This document shows positions 1-7,799 of a stretch of 64,000 bases of DNA, in pieces (position 1 is the stretch's first letter; every line of letters starts with the position of its first letter). Source of the stretch: Pseudomonas putida (GTDB lineage: Bacteria > Pseudomonadota > Gammaproteobacteria > Pseudomonadales > Pseudomonadaceae); contig NZ_JANHLE010000025.1 in assembly GCF_028682475.1 (NCBI RefSeq), positions 1 to 64,000 on the forward strand. Reading direction: 5' to 3'. The notes below the pieces were generated by a model. It worked only from the letters and a program-made list of their open reading frames with translations, searched no databases and had not been told where the DNA came from. Both the position numbers and the translations under genes were made by a program.

Positions 1-13
1 ACAACCTCCAGAC

Positions 14-616
14 CTACAACGAAATCGGCTTGCGCCCCGCAAAGGAGTGCGCCAGCGTCCCGCCGTCGACCAGCTCCAGCTCCCCGCCCAACGGCACACC
101 ATGCGCGATCCGCGAAGCCACCAGGCCCTTGTCAGCCAGCAACTGCGCAATGTAATGCGCCGTCGCCTCGCCTTCCACCGTCGGATTGGTCGCCAGGATC
201 ACCTCGGTAAAGGTGCCCTGCTCTTCGATACGCGCCATCAATTGCGGAATACCGATCGCCTCAGGCCCCAGCCCGTCCAGCGGCGACAGATGCCCTTTGA
301 GCACAAAGTAACGGCCGCGATAGCCGGTCTGCTCCACCGCATAGACATCCATCGGCCCTTCGACCACGCACAGCAATGTGTCGTCACGGCGCGTGTCAGC
401 GCACTGCGGGCACAACTCCTGCTCGGTCAGGGTGCGGCACTGATGGCAATGACCAACCCCTTCCATGGCCTGGCTCAGGGCCTGAGCCAGGCGTGTGCCG
501 CCACTGCGGTCACGCTCGAGCAACTGCAGTGCCATGCGCTGAGCGGTTTTCTGGCCGACGCCGGGCAAGATGCGCAAGGCATCGATCAGTTGGCGAATCA
601 GGGGACTGAAGCTCAT
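14..616 (-). CDS. recR: Recombination mediator protein RecR
   Basis: RecR works with RecF/RecO to load RecA at gapped DNA in the cytoplasm. The 200-residue product matches the usual family length. It has an N-terminal helix-hairpin-helix region (LPGVGQK), a four-cysteine zinc finger (C57, C60, C69, C72) and a Toprim domain beginning at VVEGPMD. The start at 616 is preferred over an in-frame ATG at 622 because the AGG upstream then sits at a normal distance. It lies downstream of ybaB and dnaX on the same strand, the classic dnaX-ybaB-recR order. Confidence 0.97.
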   Translation of the reverse strand: MSFSPLIRQLIDALRILPGVGQKTAQRMALQLLERDRSGGTRLAQALSQAMEGVGHCHQCRTLTEQELCPQCADTRRDDTLLCVVEGPMDVYAVEQTGYRGRYFVLKGHLSPLDGLGPEAIGIPQLMARIEEQGTFTEVILATNPTVEGEATAHYIAQLLADKGLVASRIAHGVPLGGELELVDGGTLAHSFAGRKPISL

Positions 617-717
617 GGGCATTAACCTGGATATTCAATAAGCGCGAGAAAAAACGACGATGGGAGCAACGACCTCACAGCCGTGCTCCCACCGTAGGTA
701 CTACCTGAAACAATGAC

Positions 718-1044
718 TCAGAACGGCATCTTGAAACCAGGTGGCAACTGCATGCCAGCGGTCATGCCACCCATTTTTTCCTGGCTGTTCTGCTCGACCT
801 TGCGCACAGCGTCGTTGACGGCGGCGGCGATCAGGTCTTCCAGCACTTCCTTGTCTTCCTGCATCAGGCTGTCGTCCAGGCTGATGCGCTTGACGTCGTG
901 ACGACCGGTCATCACCACGCTGACCAGACCGGCGCCGGATTGGCCGGTCACTTCGGCGTTGGCCAGCTCTTCCTGCATCTTGGCCATTTTTTCCTGCATC
1001 TGCTGGGCCTGCTTCATCAGGCCGGCCATGCCACCTTTCATCAT
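718..1044 (-). CDS. ybaB: YbaB/EbfC family nucleoid-associated protein
   Basis: Small DNA-binding dimer of the YbaB/EbfC family. The 108-residue product starts MMKGGMAGLMKQ, has the methionine- and glutamine-rich N-terminal helix, and ends LPPGFKMPF as in other pseudomonads. The ATG at 1044 follows GAGGTG with six bases of spacing, better than the in-frame upstream codon at 1053. It lies between dnaX and recR and is probably co-transcribed with them. The precise role is unknown in most species. Confidence 0.95.
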   Translation of the reverse strand: MMKGGMAGLMKQAQQMQEKMAKMQEELANAEVTGQSGAGLVSVVMTGRHDVKRISLDDSLMQEDKEVLEDLIAAAVNDAVRKVEQNSQEKMGGMTAGMQLPPGFKMPF

Positions 1045-1113
1045 GGGGATCACCTCAAATTTAGTCTTACGGGGTGCGGCGCGGGTCAGGCCCGGGCCGC
1101 TTGTGTCATTCGG

Positions 1114-3168
1114 TCACTCGCTCTGGGTTACCGGAGCGTCTACAGGCTCAATGGTATCGTGTCGCACCATAGCGCCAAACTGCTTGATCATCTGCTGGAT
1201 GAGCGGGTCGGCTTCAATCGAAGCCTCTGCCTCACCCTGGCGCTCGGCACGCTTGCGCGCTGCCGCCTGGGCCGGGGTTTCCTGTTCCGGGCGAATCAGC
1301 TCGATGGACAGCTTCAACGTGCGTCCGAAATGCTGGTTCAGGGCATCGTTCAGGCGTCGCTGCTGGGTGGCGTTGAACAGCGCACTGTGCGCCGGATCCA
1401 GGTGCAGCAGCCAGTCATCGCCTTCGGCGGCAATCAGCGTACAGTTGGCGGCGATACTGCCGGTCATCCCGGAAATCGGCAACTGCGGGAATAATTCCAG
1501 CCATTGCAAAGCCAGGCCGGTGGCCGGCATGGCCGCTGGCAACGGCTCGGGAGCAACGGCCGGCGTTTCTTCGTGCACATGCTCGATCGCCAGCTCATCC
1601 AGGTAACTGTAGCTGGCCGGATCCATCTCCGGCTCGTAGTAATCTTCGTCCAGCGGCGGCTCGTCGTCACGCTCCATGCCGGCAGGACTGTAGCCAATGC
1701 TCTCGTCGTGAGGCGGCTCGTCCTGGCGCACTACAGCCTGAACCGGTGCCGGGGCTGGCACCGACGAATCGACTACAGGTTCGGCTGCAGCAGAGGCAGT
1801 CTCAGACTCGCCAACAGGCTGGACCGGGGCTGGATCGTTCCACGGCAGGTCGACAACCGGCTCAGGCGCTTGCGCCTTGACCTCGACCGGCGCGGGTTCA
1901 GGCTCAGGCTCGGGTTGGGCAACAGCTATCGGCTCAGGCGCAGCAACAGGTGCAGGCTCGACAACTGGCGCCGCAACCACCGCAGGCGCAGCGGCACTCG
2001 CTGCTGCCACCGCACTTGCCGAATCAGCTGTGGCCTGGCTGATCCCCAACGGCTTTAGTACCGGCGTCGGTGCGTCATCGGTATCGGCGGGACGGAACGC
2101 CAGCATGCGCAACAGCACCATCTCGAAGCCGCCGCGCGGATCCGGCGCCAGCGGCAGGTCACGACGACCGATCAAGCCCATCTGGTAGTAGAACTGTACA
2201 TCTTCGGCCGGTAGCGCCTGGGCCAGGGCCAAAACCCGGTCACGATCGCCCTGGCCGTTGTCCACAGCCTCAGGCAGCGCCTGGGCAATGGCGACGCGAT
2301 GCAGCACATTGAGCATCTCGGCCAGCACACCGCTCCAGTCCGGCCCCTGCTCGGCGAGATGGCGCACCGCTTCGAGCAAGGCCCGCGCATCACCTTCAAG
2401 CAGCGCCTGCAGGACGCCATAGACCTGGCCATGGTCGAGCGTGCCCAGCATGGCCCGCACATCGGCGGCCAATACCTTGCCTTCACCGAAGGCGATGGCC
2501 TGATCGGTCAGGCTCATGGCGTCGCGCATCGAGCCGTCAGCGGCGCGACCCAGCAACCACAGCGCGTCGTCTTCGAACGGAACGTTCTCGGCGCCCAGCA
2601 CATGGCTCAGGTGCTCGACCACCCGCTCGGGGGTCATGTTCTTCAGGGAAAACTGCAGGCAACGCGACAGAATGGTCGCCGGCAGCTTCTGCGGATCGGT
2701 GGTGGCGAGGATGAACTTGACGTAGGGCGGCGGCTCTTCCAACGTCTTGAGCAAGGCGTTGAACGAGTGGCTGGAGAGCATGTGCACTTCGTCGATCAAG
2801 TAGACCTTGAAGCGCCCACGGCTCGGCGCGTACTGCACGTTGTCGAGCAGCTCGCGGGTGTCTTCGACTTTGGTGCGGCTGGCGGCGTCGATCTCGATCA
2901 GGTCAACGAAACGCCCCTCGTCGATCTCCCGGCACACCGAACAGGTGCCGCAGGGAGTGGAGGTGATGCCGGTTTCGCAGTTCAGGCATTTGGCGATGAT
3001 TCGCGCAATGGTAGTCTTGCCGACGCCGCGGGTACCGGTAAACAGGTAGGCATGGTGCAGGCGCTGGTTATCCAGTGCGTTGATCAAAGCCTTGAGCACA
3101 TGGGTCTGGCCGACCATTTCGCGGAACGAGCGCGGACGCCATTTACGTGCAAGAACCTGATAACTCAT
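1114..3168 (-). CDS. dnaX: DNA polymerase III subunit gamma/tau
   Basis: Clamp-loader ATPase of the replisome. The N-terminal AAA+ domain shows Walker A GTRGVGKTT (about residues 45-53), a zinc-binding cysteine cluster just after it (CLNC, then CGTCSVC), and Walker B LIDEVHM (about 124-130). A long Ala/Pro/Glu linker (about 370-530) precedes the C-terminal tau region that contacts polymerase and helicase. At 684 residues it is typical of pseudomonad tau. I did not find a convincing programmed frameshift site for a shorter gamma form. It heads the dnaX-ybaB-recR group. Confidence 0.97.
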   Translation of the reverse strand: MSYQVLARKWRPRSFREMVGQTHVLKALINALDNQRLHHAYLFTGTRGVGKTTIARIIAKCLNCETGITSTPCGTCSVCREIDEGRFVDLIEIDAASRTKVEDTRELLDNVQYAPSRGRFKVYLIDEVHMLSSHSFNALLKTLEEPPPYVKFILATTDPQKLPATILSRCLQFSLKNMTPERVVEHLSHVLGAENVPFEDDALWLLGRAADGSMRDAMSLTDQAIAFGEGKVLAADVRAMLGTLDHGQVYGVLQALLEGDARALLEAVRHLAEQGPDWSGVLAEMLNVLHRVAIAQALPEAVDNGQGDRDRVLALAQALPAEDVQFYYQMGLIGRRDLPLAPDPRGGFEMVLLRMLAFRPADTDDAPTPVLKPLGISQATADSASAVAAASAAAPAVVAAPVVEPAPVAAPEPIAVAQPEPEPEPAPVEVKAQAPEPVVDLPWNDPAPVQPVGESETASAAAEPVVDSSVPAPAPVQAVVRQDEPPHDESIGYSPAGMERDDEPPLDEDYYEPEMDPASYSYLDELAIEHVHEETPAVAPEPLPAAMPATGLALQWLELFPQLPISGMTGSIAANCTLIAAEGDDWLLHLDPAHSALFNATQQRRLNDALNQHFGRTLKLSIELIRPEQETPAQAAARKRAERQGEAEASIEADPLIQQMIKQFGAMVRHDTIEPVDAPVTQSE

Positions 3169-3298
3169 CGAAAACCGTCAAATAGATAGACCAAAGACCG
3201 CTAATCCTAGCGGAGCAGGCCTGAAATTGCATCCGCTATGCGGCCTAACGCATTAAGCTTTGCTCGCCAGGACGTTGTTAGCACACAGGAAGAAGTGG

Positions 3299-4090
3299 AT
3301 GCGTTGGGTTTTGAGCCTGTTGATGGTGTATTTCGGCCAACTTTCGGCCAATGAGTTACCTCCTTTGCGCTTTGCCGTCGCCGATAGCTGGACCATGCCG
3401 CTGGTTCAGCTGAAAAACAACCAGCCGGTCGAAGGCATCATGTTCGACCTGATGAACACCCTCGCCAGCCGCGTGCAGCGTCATCCTGAATTTCACGTAA
3501 TGCCGCGCTTGCGCCTGCAGGCGGCGATGGAGCGCGGCAGCGTCGATGTACGTTGTTTCGTGATGCCGTCCTGGAGTGGCGATCAGTCGGGCAACTTCGT
3601 CTGGAGCCCGCCGCTGTTCCTGCAGCGCGACTGGCTGGTGGCTGCTCCCCGCGAAGCAGCACCGGAAAACCTCGCGCAGCTGTCCAGCCAGGCCATTGGT
3701 ACTGTGCTGGGCTTTCACTACCCTGCTCTGCAGGCGCAATTCGACAGCGGCCAGCTCAAGCGTGACGACGCGCGCAATCAGTTGCAGGTGCTGCAGAAGT
3801 TGCAGGCTGGACGCTACCGCTACGCCGTAAGCAGCCAGTGGAGCCTGGACTGGTTTAATCGCTCGCTACCCGAAGCTCAACGTTTCAAGGCGGTGAAATT
3901 ACTGGAGGAGCAGGCACTGAGCTGCTATGTGCGAAATGATCCCGGCGTACCCACGCAAGCCATTCTGCGCAGCCTTGAGACCATGAAAAAATCCGGAGAG
4001 ATCGAGCAGATGATCAAGCGCCATACGACCGCGCGTCACAGCCAGGTACTGGCAGACAAAATAGCGCATGCAACAAGAGACGATTGGTAA
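3299..4090 (+). CDS. Periplasmic solute-binding protein, SBP_bac_3-like
   Basis: Putative periplasmic protein of the amino-acid-binding (SBP family 3) type. The ATG at 3299 follows AGGAAGAAG and gives a 263-residue product with a signal peptide (hydrophobic RWVLSLLMVYFG, then a likely cut after LSA). The mature part begins with a strand such as LRFAVADSW and has the two-lobe pattern of the family (FDLMNTLASR; AIGTVLGFHYP). There is no permease or ATPase gene beside it, so it may be a solitary sensor or binding protein. The ligand cannot be read from the sequence. Confidence 0.75.
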   Translation: MRWVLSLLMVYFGQLSANELPPLRFAVADSWTMPLVQLKNNQPVEGIMFDLMNTLASRVQRHPEFHVMPRLRLQAAMERGSVDVRCFVMPSWSGDQSGNFVWSPPLFLQRDWLVAAPREAAPENLAQLSSQAIGTVLGFHYPALQAQFDSGQLKRDDARNQLQVLQKLQAGRYRYAVSSQWSLDWFNRSLPEAQRFKAVKLLEEQALSCYVRNDPGVPTQAILRSLETMKKSGEIEQMIKRHTTARHSQVLADKIAHATRDDW

Positions 4091-4126
4091 ACAAGGGAGG
4101 TAAAACAGAAGCAAGCACATGGCTTG

Positions 4127-4207
4127 AAGATAGGTGGCGACCCCACCAGCCACACCCCGGCACTCGATGTTCCCGCTATGGCTGCTCCCTTCCGGGCCTG
4201 ACCAGGT
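4127..4207. repeat. Left attachment repeat (81 bp, from ffs)
   Basis: Identical over 81 bases to 15290-15370. It begins AAGATAGGTGGCGACC and ends CTGACCAGGT, and identity stops abruptly on both sides. It is the reverse complement of the 3' part of 4.5S RNA and is interpreted as the recombination (att) duplication, with host sequence to its left. Confidence 0.93.
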
Positions 4208-4250
4208 GGCATGCCAGCATGCTCGGTAATCGTTGCGGGCCTTACGGGGT
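4133..4250 (-). ncRNA. Chimeric or remnant 4.5S RNA copy at the left island end
   Basis: On the minus strand the 3' part is the true SRP RNA sequence, including the conserved apical region (GGTCAGGCCCGGAAGGGAGC), and it ends GTCGCCACC. The 5' part comes from the island, yet still resembles an SRP 5' arm: CCCGCAACGATTACC here against CCCGCATTGATTACC in the intact copy. About 12 extra bases carry two GCATGC palindromes before CCACCTGG. The terminal 5' GGTG that pairs with the 3' end is absent. No convincing minus-strand promoter was seen, so it may be silent. A host-derived terminator-like hairpin follows (CAAGC...GCTTG then T-rich, about 4100-4127). Confidence 0.6.
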
Positions 4251-4334
4251 AAGGGTTTCAGGCTTGTTAGGTTTGCCGATCATCTACCATGTGAGCTCGT
4301 TTCACGGACGTTCAAAGTCAGGGGTGCGACCAGA

Positions 4335-4373
4335 ATTGTTCCACTCAATTGGTCCACTTCATTGGTCCACTTT
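4335..4373. repeat. Three tandem 13-bp iterons before the integrase gene
   Basis: Three back-to-back 13-base units: ATTGTTCCACTCA (4335), ATTGGTCCACTTC (4348) and ATTGGTCCACTTT (4361). The last two agree at 12 consecutive positions. They lie between the left att repeat and the recombinase start at 4386. That position suits arm-type integrase or excisionase sites, or an operator controlling the integrase; the role is inferred. Confidence 0.7.
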
Positions 4374-4385
4374 GGTGTTCCTCAT

Positions 4386-5681
4386 ATGGCTTACATCGTC
4401 CGCCGCCAATCGGTTTACTACCTAAACCTGCGACTACCCCAGCACCTGTTCCCGAACCGTCACACCTTGCGTGTATGCCTGCACCTGCGAGAGCGTCAGG
4501 CGGCACTATTCCTCGCCAGCTCACTGGCTCAACAGGTGCATCAATACCTGAGCAAACACCCCCTAACAGAGCCTCAGGCGCTTCGTACGCTGTGTTTGCA
4601 GTGGCGGGACGCTGCCCCAAAAACGACCATCCGGACCGCCCCACGGAAGACACAAGCGGCTACAGCGAAGCCGAGTAATGACAGCCCTACCCTCGCCACA
4701 TTGTCCAAGCTCTATATAGAAGAAGGGAAACGTGGCGGCACTTGGCGAACGGTCAGCACCTTCGAGGTTGAACGTGCCCTGCGTGATCTGTTCGAGCTGA
4801 TGGGCGACATGCCCGCTGAAGCGTTCGACGTTCACCAAGCCAGGTTGCTGAAAGAACGATTGAGCCGGTGCCCTCAGTACTTCGGCTTACGCCCCGAGTA
4901 TGAAGGCAAGACCCTGAGACAGGTTGTTGAATCAGGCGCCACTTACAAGACCATCACCGCCGTCACTGTGAACAATCGCCTACGCAAGCTTTCTGCCTTC
5001 CTGAACTGGTGCAAGACAAACGGATATGTTGCGGACAATCCACTCGTGGGTATGAAAGTGATGACAGGATCAGCGAAGGAAGCACGCCTTTCCTTTGACC
5101 ACCACGATCTGGTTGCCCTGCTGAACCACGCAGCATTGAGAAAGGAAGCCCGCAAGCACCCATGGCGATACTGGCTACCGCTCCTAGGGCGAGCCACTGG
5201 CTGCAGGCTTGAAGAACTATGCCAATTGCGAGTCGATGACTTCATCGAACAGCAAGGCATCCAGTGCATTCGCATTGATGACAGCCGTGAAGGCCAGAAC
5301 CTCAAGAACACCAGCAGCCGTCGTGTTCTTCCTCTGCATCCTTCCCTGATCGAACTGGGTTTGTTACAGCACGTTGAGTCAGTCAGAGCAACTGGAGCAG
5401 ATCGCCTGTTCCCTGAACTGGAAGCCGTTCGGGGGAAACTGGGCCACGCGCCATCGAAGTGGTTCGGTCGATACAAAACGAAGATGGGTGTCACTGACCC
5501 CCGGAAAACCTTTCATAGCTTTCGCCACACGCTGATTGACGACCTTCGGGATGCCGGGGTGCAAGACTCACTCATCAAGCGAATAGCAGGTCATGAGGAC
5601 GGTGCTGTGACGTTCAGCATTTATGGCAGCCGCAGCCCACTGAGGGCGATGGCAGAAGCGATCTGCCAGATCAGTCTATAG
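4386..5681 (+). CDS. Tyrosine recombinase/integrase of the island
   Basis: Site-specific recombinase expected to integrate and excise the island at ffs. The 431-residue product begins MAYIVRRQSVYYLNLRL, an N-terminal segment common in integrases of this kind. A SAM-like core-binding domain spans about 100-220, followed by the catalytic domain with Arg in GRATGCRLEEL, His and Arg in HSFRH, the GHEDG box, and nucleophile Tyr in SIYGS. The open frame extends upstream to 4233, but that part is SRP and att sequence. ATG 4386 is the sensible start although no strong ribosome-binding site is visible. It points into the island from attL. Confidence 0.93.
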   Translation: MAYIVRRQSVYYLNLRLPQHLFPNRHTLRVCLHLRERQAALFLASSLAQQVHQYLSKHPLTEPQALRTLCLQWRDAAPKTTIRTAPRKTQAATAKPSNDSPTLATLSKLYIEEGKRGGTWRTVSTFEVERALRDLFELMGDMPAEAFDVHQARLLKERLSRCPQYFGLRPEYEGKTLRQVVESGATYKTITAVTVNNRLRKLSAFLNWCKTNGYVADNPLVGMKVMTGSAKEARLSFDHHDLVALLNHAALRKEARKHPWRYWLPLLGRATGCRLEELCQLRVDDFIEQQGIQCIRIDDSREGQNLKNTSSRRVLPLHPSLIELGLLQHVESVRATGADRLFPELEAVRGKLGHAPSKWFGRYKTKMGVTDPRKTFHSFRHTLIDDLRDAGVQDSLIKRIAGHEDGAVTFSIYGSRSPLRAMAEAICQISL

Positions 5682-5954
5682 CCTGTCGGGTGACCTGAAA
5701 GAGATGGCTACGTACTACTCCGAGCCAGTTCATCCCCCTATGGCGAGAGCTGGAAGCAGAGCTCCCCTGCACCGCTAGGGCTTCAGTGTCCGCTGGAGAT
5801 GACCGCAGGATTGACAAGTACGCTAATCAGTTCAAAGCCTCTTAACGATTTTACGACGCCGCGTGTACTAGAACATGTTAGGTAGTTGCAGCATGACAAC
5901 TACTGAAGCACACGAAAACTAGCACCAAGATAAACTTCCAACCATAGTCCACAC
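5682..5954. other. Non-coding stretch after the integrase
   Basis: I see no credible gene here. The stretch has frequent stops in all frames and only short weak inverted repeats. It leads into the promoter at 5955. Confidence 0.5.
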
Positions 5955-5982
5955 TTGACTTTTCAAAGCAAATCTGTATAAT
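5955..5982 (+). promoter_or_regulatory. Strong sigma70 promoter of the RepL-like gene
   Basis: TTGACT at 5955-5960 and a perfect TATAAT at 5977-5982 are separated by 16 bases. Transcription would start near 5989 and give a leader of about 180 nt before the TTG start at 6168. It is the best promoter match seen in the island. Confidence 0.8.
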
Positions 5983-5990
5983 ATCCACCC

Positions 5991-6007
5991 TGTCAGCGCA
6001 ACTGACA
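5991..6007 (+). promoter_or_regulatory. Inverted repeat at the transcript start
   Basis: TGTCAG-CGCAA-CTGACA, a 6-bp perfect dyad just downstream of the TATAAT box. It could be an operator or a 5'-end RNA hairpin. A second dyad (TACGC...GCGTA, about 6122-6139) lies further along the leader. Both placements would suit control of a replication gene, which is inference. Confidence 0.55.
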
Positions 6008-6167
6008 TCTGCAACAACCCCCTATCAAATCACTACCTCGCTTGCTCAAGCCAACAGGCCACTGAGCAGAGCGGGTTTCGTGCTGTCTGCGATATGGGCC
6101 AACAAACCTAGCAACAACTAATACGCACCTATGCGCGTATAGCCCAGTAACTACAAGGATGTAATAA

Positions 6168-6818
6168 TTGAAACTTGACGCCACCACACCAATCACCGCC
6201 GACACACCCAAACCTCTCAGCATTGATGGCCTAATCATCGATACATGCACTGGCGAAATCCTTGGGCACGATGACACGCCATCAGCACTTGCTGGCCCTG
6301 CCAAATACAAATGCGAACTTGGTAAGTGCCGAAGCGTTGATGACTTCGAGGATCACCTAAGCTTTGTTGATCGACGTAAACTACCACCCCACGCACTGCA
6401 CTCACTACGAAGTGAAGTGGACGATGCTCACGGAGAATGGCGCCGTACTGGCATCGATTGTCGCATCACCATTCCGCAACTGCGACTACTTGAACAACTC
6501 CACGGACTTACTCTTTATCGCAACATTATCATCACCACCCAGGCCGACCTAGCGAAGTCGCTAGGAACTGCCGAATCAAACTTAATGAAGAAGTTAAGGG
6601 TACTGACTGACAGCCACATATTGCGGGTCTTGACATCACGAGATGGCAGTATGCGTAAGGGCGAGATAAAGCTAAGCGTGAACCCACGACTAGTTTTCAG
6701 GGGCGATGACTACACCCGTGACAGATATATCAAGAACTGGTATCACCCCACTGGCTACTTTAATACAGGAACGACTGAGTTATCTCAGGAGTCAGACTCT
6801 CTCACCAAAGCTGCGTAG
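6168..6818 (+). CDS. RepL-like winged-helix protein, putative replication or regulatory protein
   Basis: A 216-residue soluble protein starting at TTG 6168, with AAGGAT eight bases upstream. Residues about 100-165 read as a winged helix-turn-helix (LRLLEQLHGL, then ITTQADLAKSLG, ESNLMKKLRVLTDSHILRVL), followed by a basic wing and the segment LSVNPRLVFRGDDYTRD. The 'NP..-RG' tail after a winged helix recalls plasmid RepL-type initiators and related regulators; this is fold-level resemblance only. The long leader behind a strong promoter and the adjacent iteron-like hexamers fit a replication gene. It could equally be a transcription factor. Confidence 0.6.
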   Translation: MKLDATTPITADTPKPLSIDGLIIDTCTGEILGHDDTPSALAGPAKYKCELGKCRSVDDFEDHLSFVDRRKLPPHALHSLRSEVDDAHGEWRRTGIDCRITIPQLRLLEQLHGLTLYRNIIITTQADLAKSLGTAESNLMKKLRVLTDSHILRVLTSRDGSMRKGEIKLSVNPRLVFRGDDYTRDRYIKNWYHPTGYFNTGTTELSQESDSLTKAA

Positions 6819-6907
6819 GTAATTTCAAAAAGTTACGTAAGAATCGGCGTGCAGGCCCCGCAGCACAAGGAGGTCGACAGAATCCTATTATAAAAAGAAG
6901 TGGTCAC

Positions 6908-7515
6908 TTCTGCCGCGAGGCAGAATTTGGAGCGTCTCGCCAAAGCGCAGCTTTGAGATTATTTACCTCTATGCATTATTATCGTGGCGTAACGCCACAG
7001 CAGGATCAACTGTGCCTGAAGCACGAATAACACCTCTATGTACCAGAGAAGAGAGGGGGCAAGACAGCCCCTCCTGCTCTTGCTCTTGCTCTTGCTCTTG
7101 CTCTTGCTCTTGCTCTTGATCTTGATCTTGATCTTGATCTTGATCTTGCTTGAACCTTAACGGGAACCTTAGAAACTATTACTGCGTGACGAAACGTCAC
7201 AATAATATCTGCAAGGTTAAGATCAAAAGCTTAGGGGGCTTTCCACTCTGCCCCCTGCTACAAACATGCCGTTAGGCAAGATAGCAATTCTATCAGCAGA
7301 AAGAGAGAAGGGGCTGCGCTGCCCCTCCCGTTCTAGCTCTTGACCTCAATCATGCCGAACGGCATAGGTGTATTATCTTGTGACGGTGCGTCACAATTTA
7401 AAATGAGATGTAAGCCTACGGCATAGTGGGCTGTTGCTCCCCTGCCCACTACAGGGACCAATCCGGCAGGCGCAGGTAATCTCTCCAAGCCAGGGGTGGA
7501 GTAGTGCAGCCCCTG
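6908..7515. ncRNA. Dense hairpin array, three related non-coding modules
   Basis: About 600 bases without a credible gene but with more than ten short perfect inverted repeats. Recurring parts are a 6-bp stem with a 3-nt loop (GTGGCG-TAA-CGCCAC at 6984; GTGACG-AAA-CGTCAC at 7186; GTGACG-GTG-CGTCAC at 7380), then usually a GC-rich longer-loop stem (AGGGGGC...GCCCCCT at 7233-7256; TAGTGGGC...GCCCACTA at 7424-7451). A G-run/C-run stem follows (7053-7073, 7309-7326, 7491-7515), each succeeded by a CTCTTG/CTCTTC-like tail. A GCGA tetraloop hairpin (6908-6925) precedes them. It could be a structured RNA or a replication/transfer origin; strand and boundaries are unknown. Confidence 0.55.
7075..7146. 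repeat. Twelve tandem hexamers (TGCTCT x7, TGATCT x5)
   Basis: An uninterrupted 72-base array of seven TGCTCT units followed by five TGATCT units, directly after a G/C hairpin inside the hairpin array. Such a run is prone to slippage, so copy number may vary. The same TTGATCTTGATC wording occurs in the chromosomal repeated element at 60896-60930. It may act as an iteron array or be part of a dispersed pseudomonad repeat. Confidence 0.85.
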
Positions 7516-7799
7516 CTCTTCCTCTGGATTTCACTAATAACAATCTCACTGTGACAGCTACGTTACCGCGCATACAGCAGCAGTACTGCAATACAGCTTT
7601 GTGGGGCTAGGAGGTCATCGCAGCAACGTATCAACGTCTTTGTTACCTGCCTAGAAGCATTGAGTTTAAAGGTCAGAACAGAGGATGGTAGCGTTAATCA
7701 GCTAGGTGATAAATTGATGATGTTGGTATGGCCTGCCCTGTCTGCCTTGCTTCAAAGGCGAGGATCAGCCAAGACAGACCAACATAAGAAGACTAGGGG
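7516..7799. other. Non-coding stretch between hairpin array and winged-helix gene
   Basis: No credible coding region and no clear promoter. Short open frames here lack ribosome-binding sites. It includes the 3' flank of the minus-strand gene at 7800. Confidence 0.45.

Noticed and set aside
4233..4385. N-terminal extension of the integrase
   Set aside because: The extension is translated att/SRP sequence and iterons; the recognisable integrase N-terminus begins at 4386.
5993..6310. Minus-strand frame of 105 codons over the RepL-like leader
   Set aside because: No ribosome-binding site. It lies opposite the promoter, leader and start of a better-supported gene, and the product resembles nothing I know.
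7075..7146. CRISPR-like array
   Set aside because: The units are contiguous hexamers without spacers and there are no cas genes nearby.
6908..7515. Type III toxin-antitoxin RNA or retron msr/msd
   Set aside because: No toxN-like or reverse-transcriptase gene is adjacent, and the units are about 190 bp with several stems, unlike the short pseudoknot repeats of ToxI-type RNAs.
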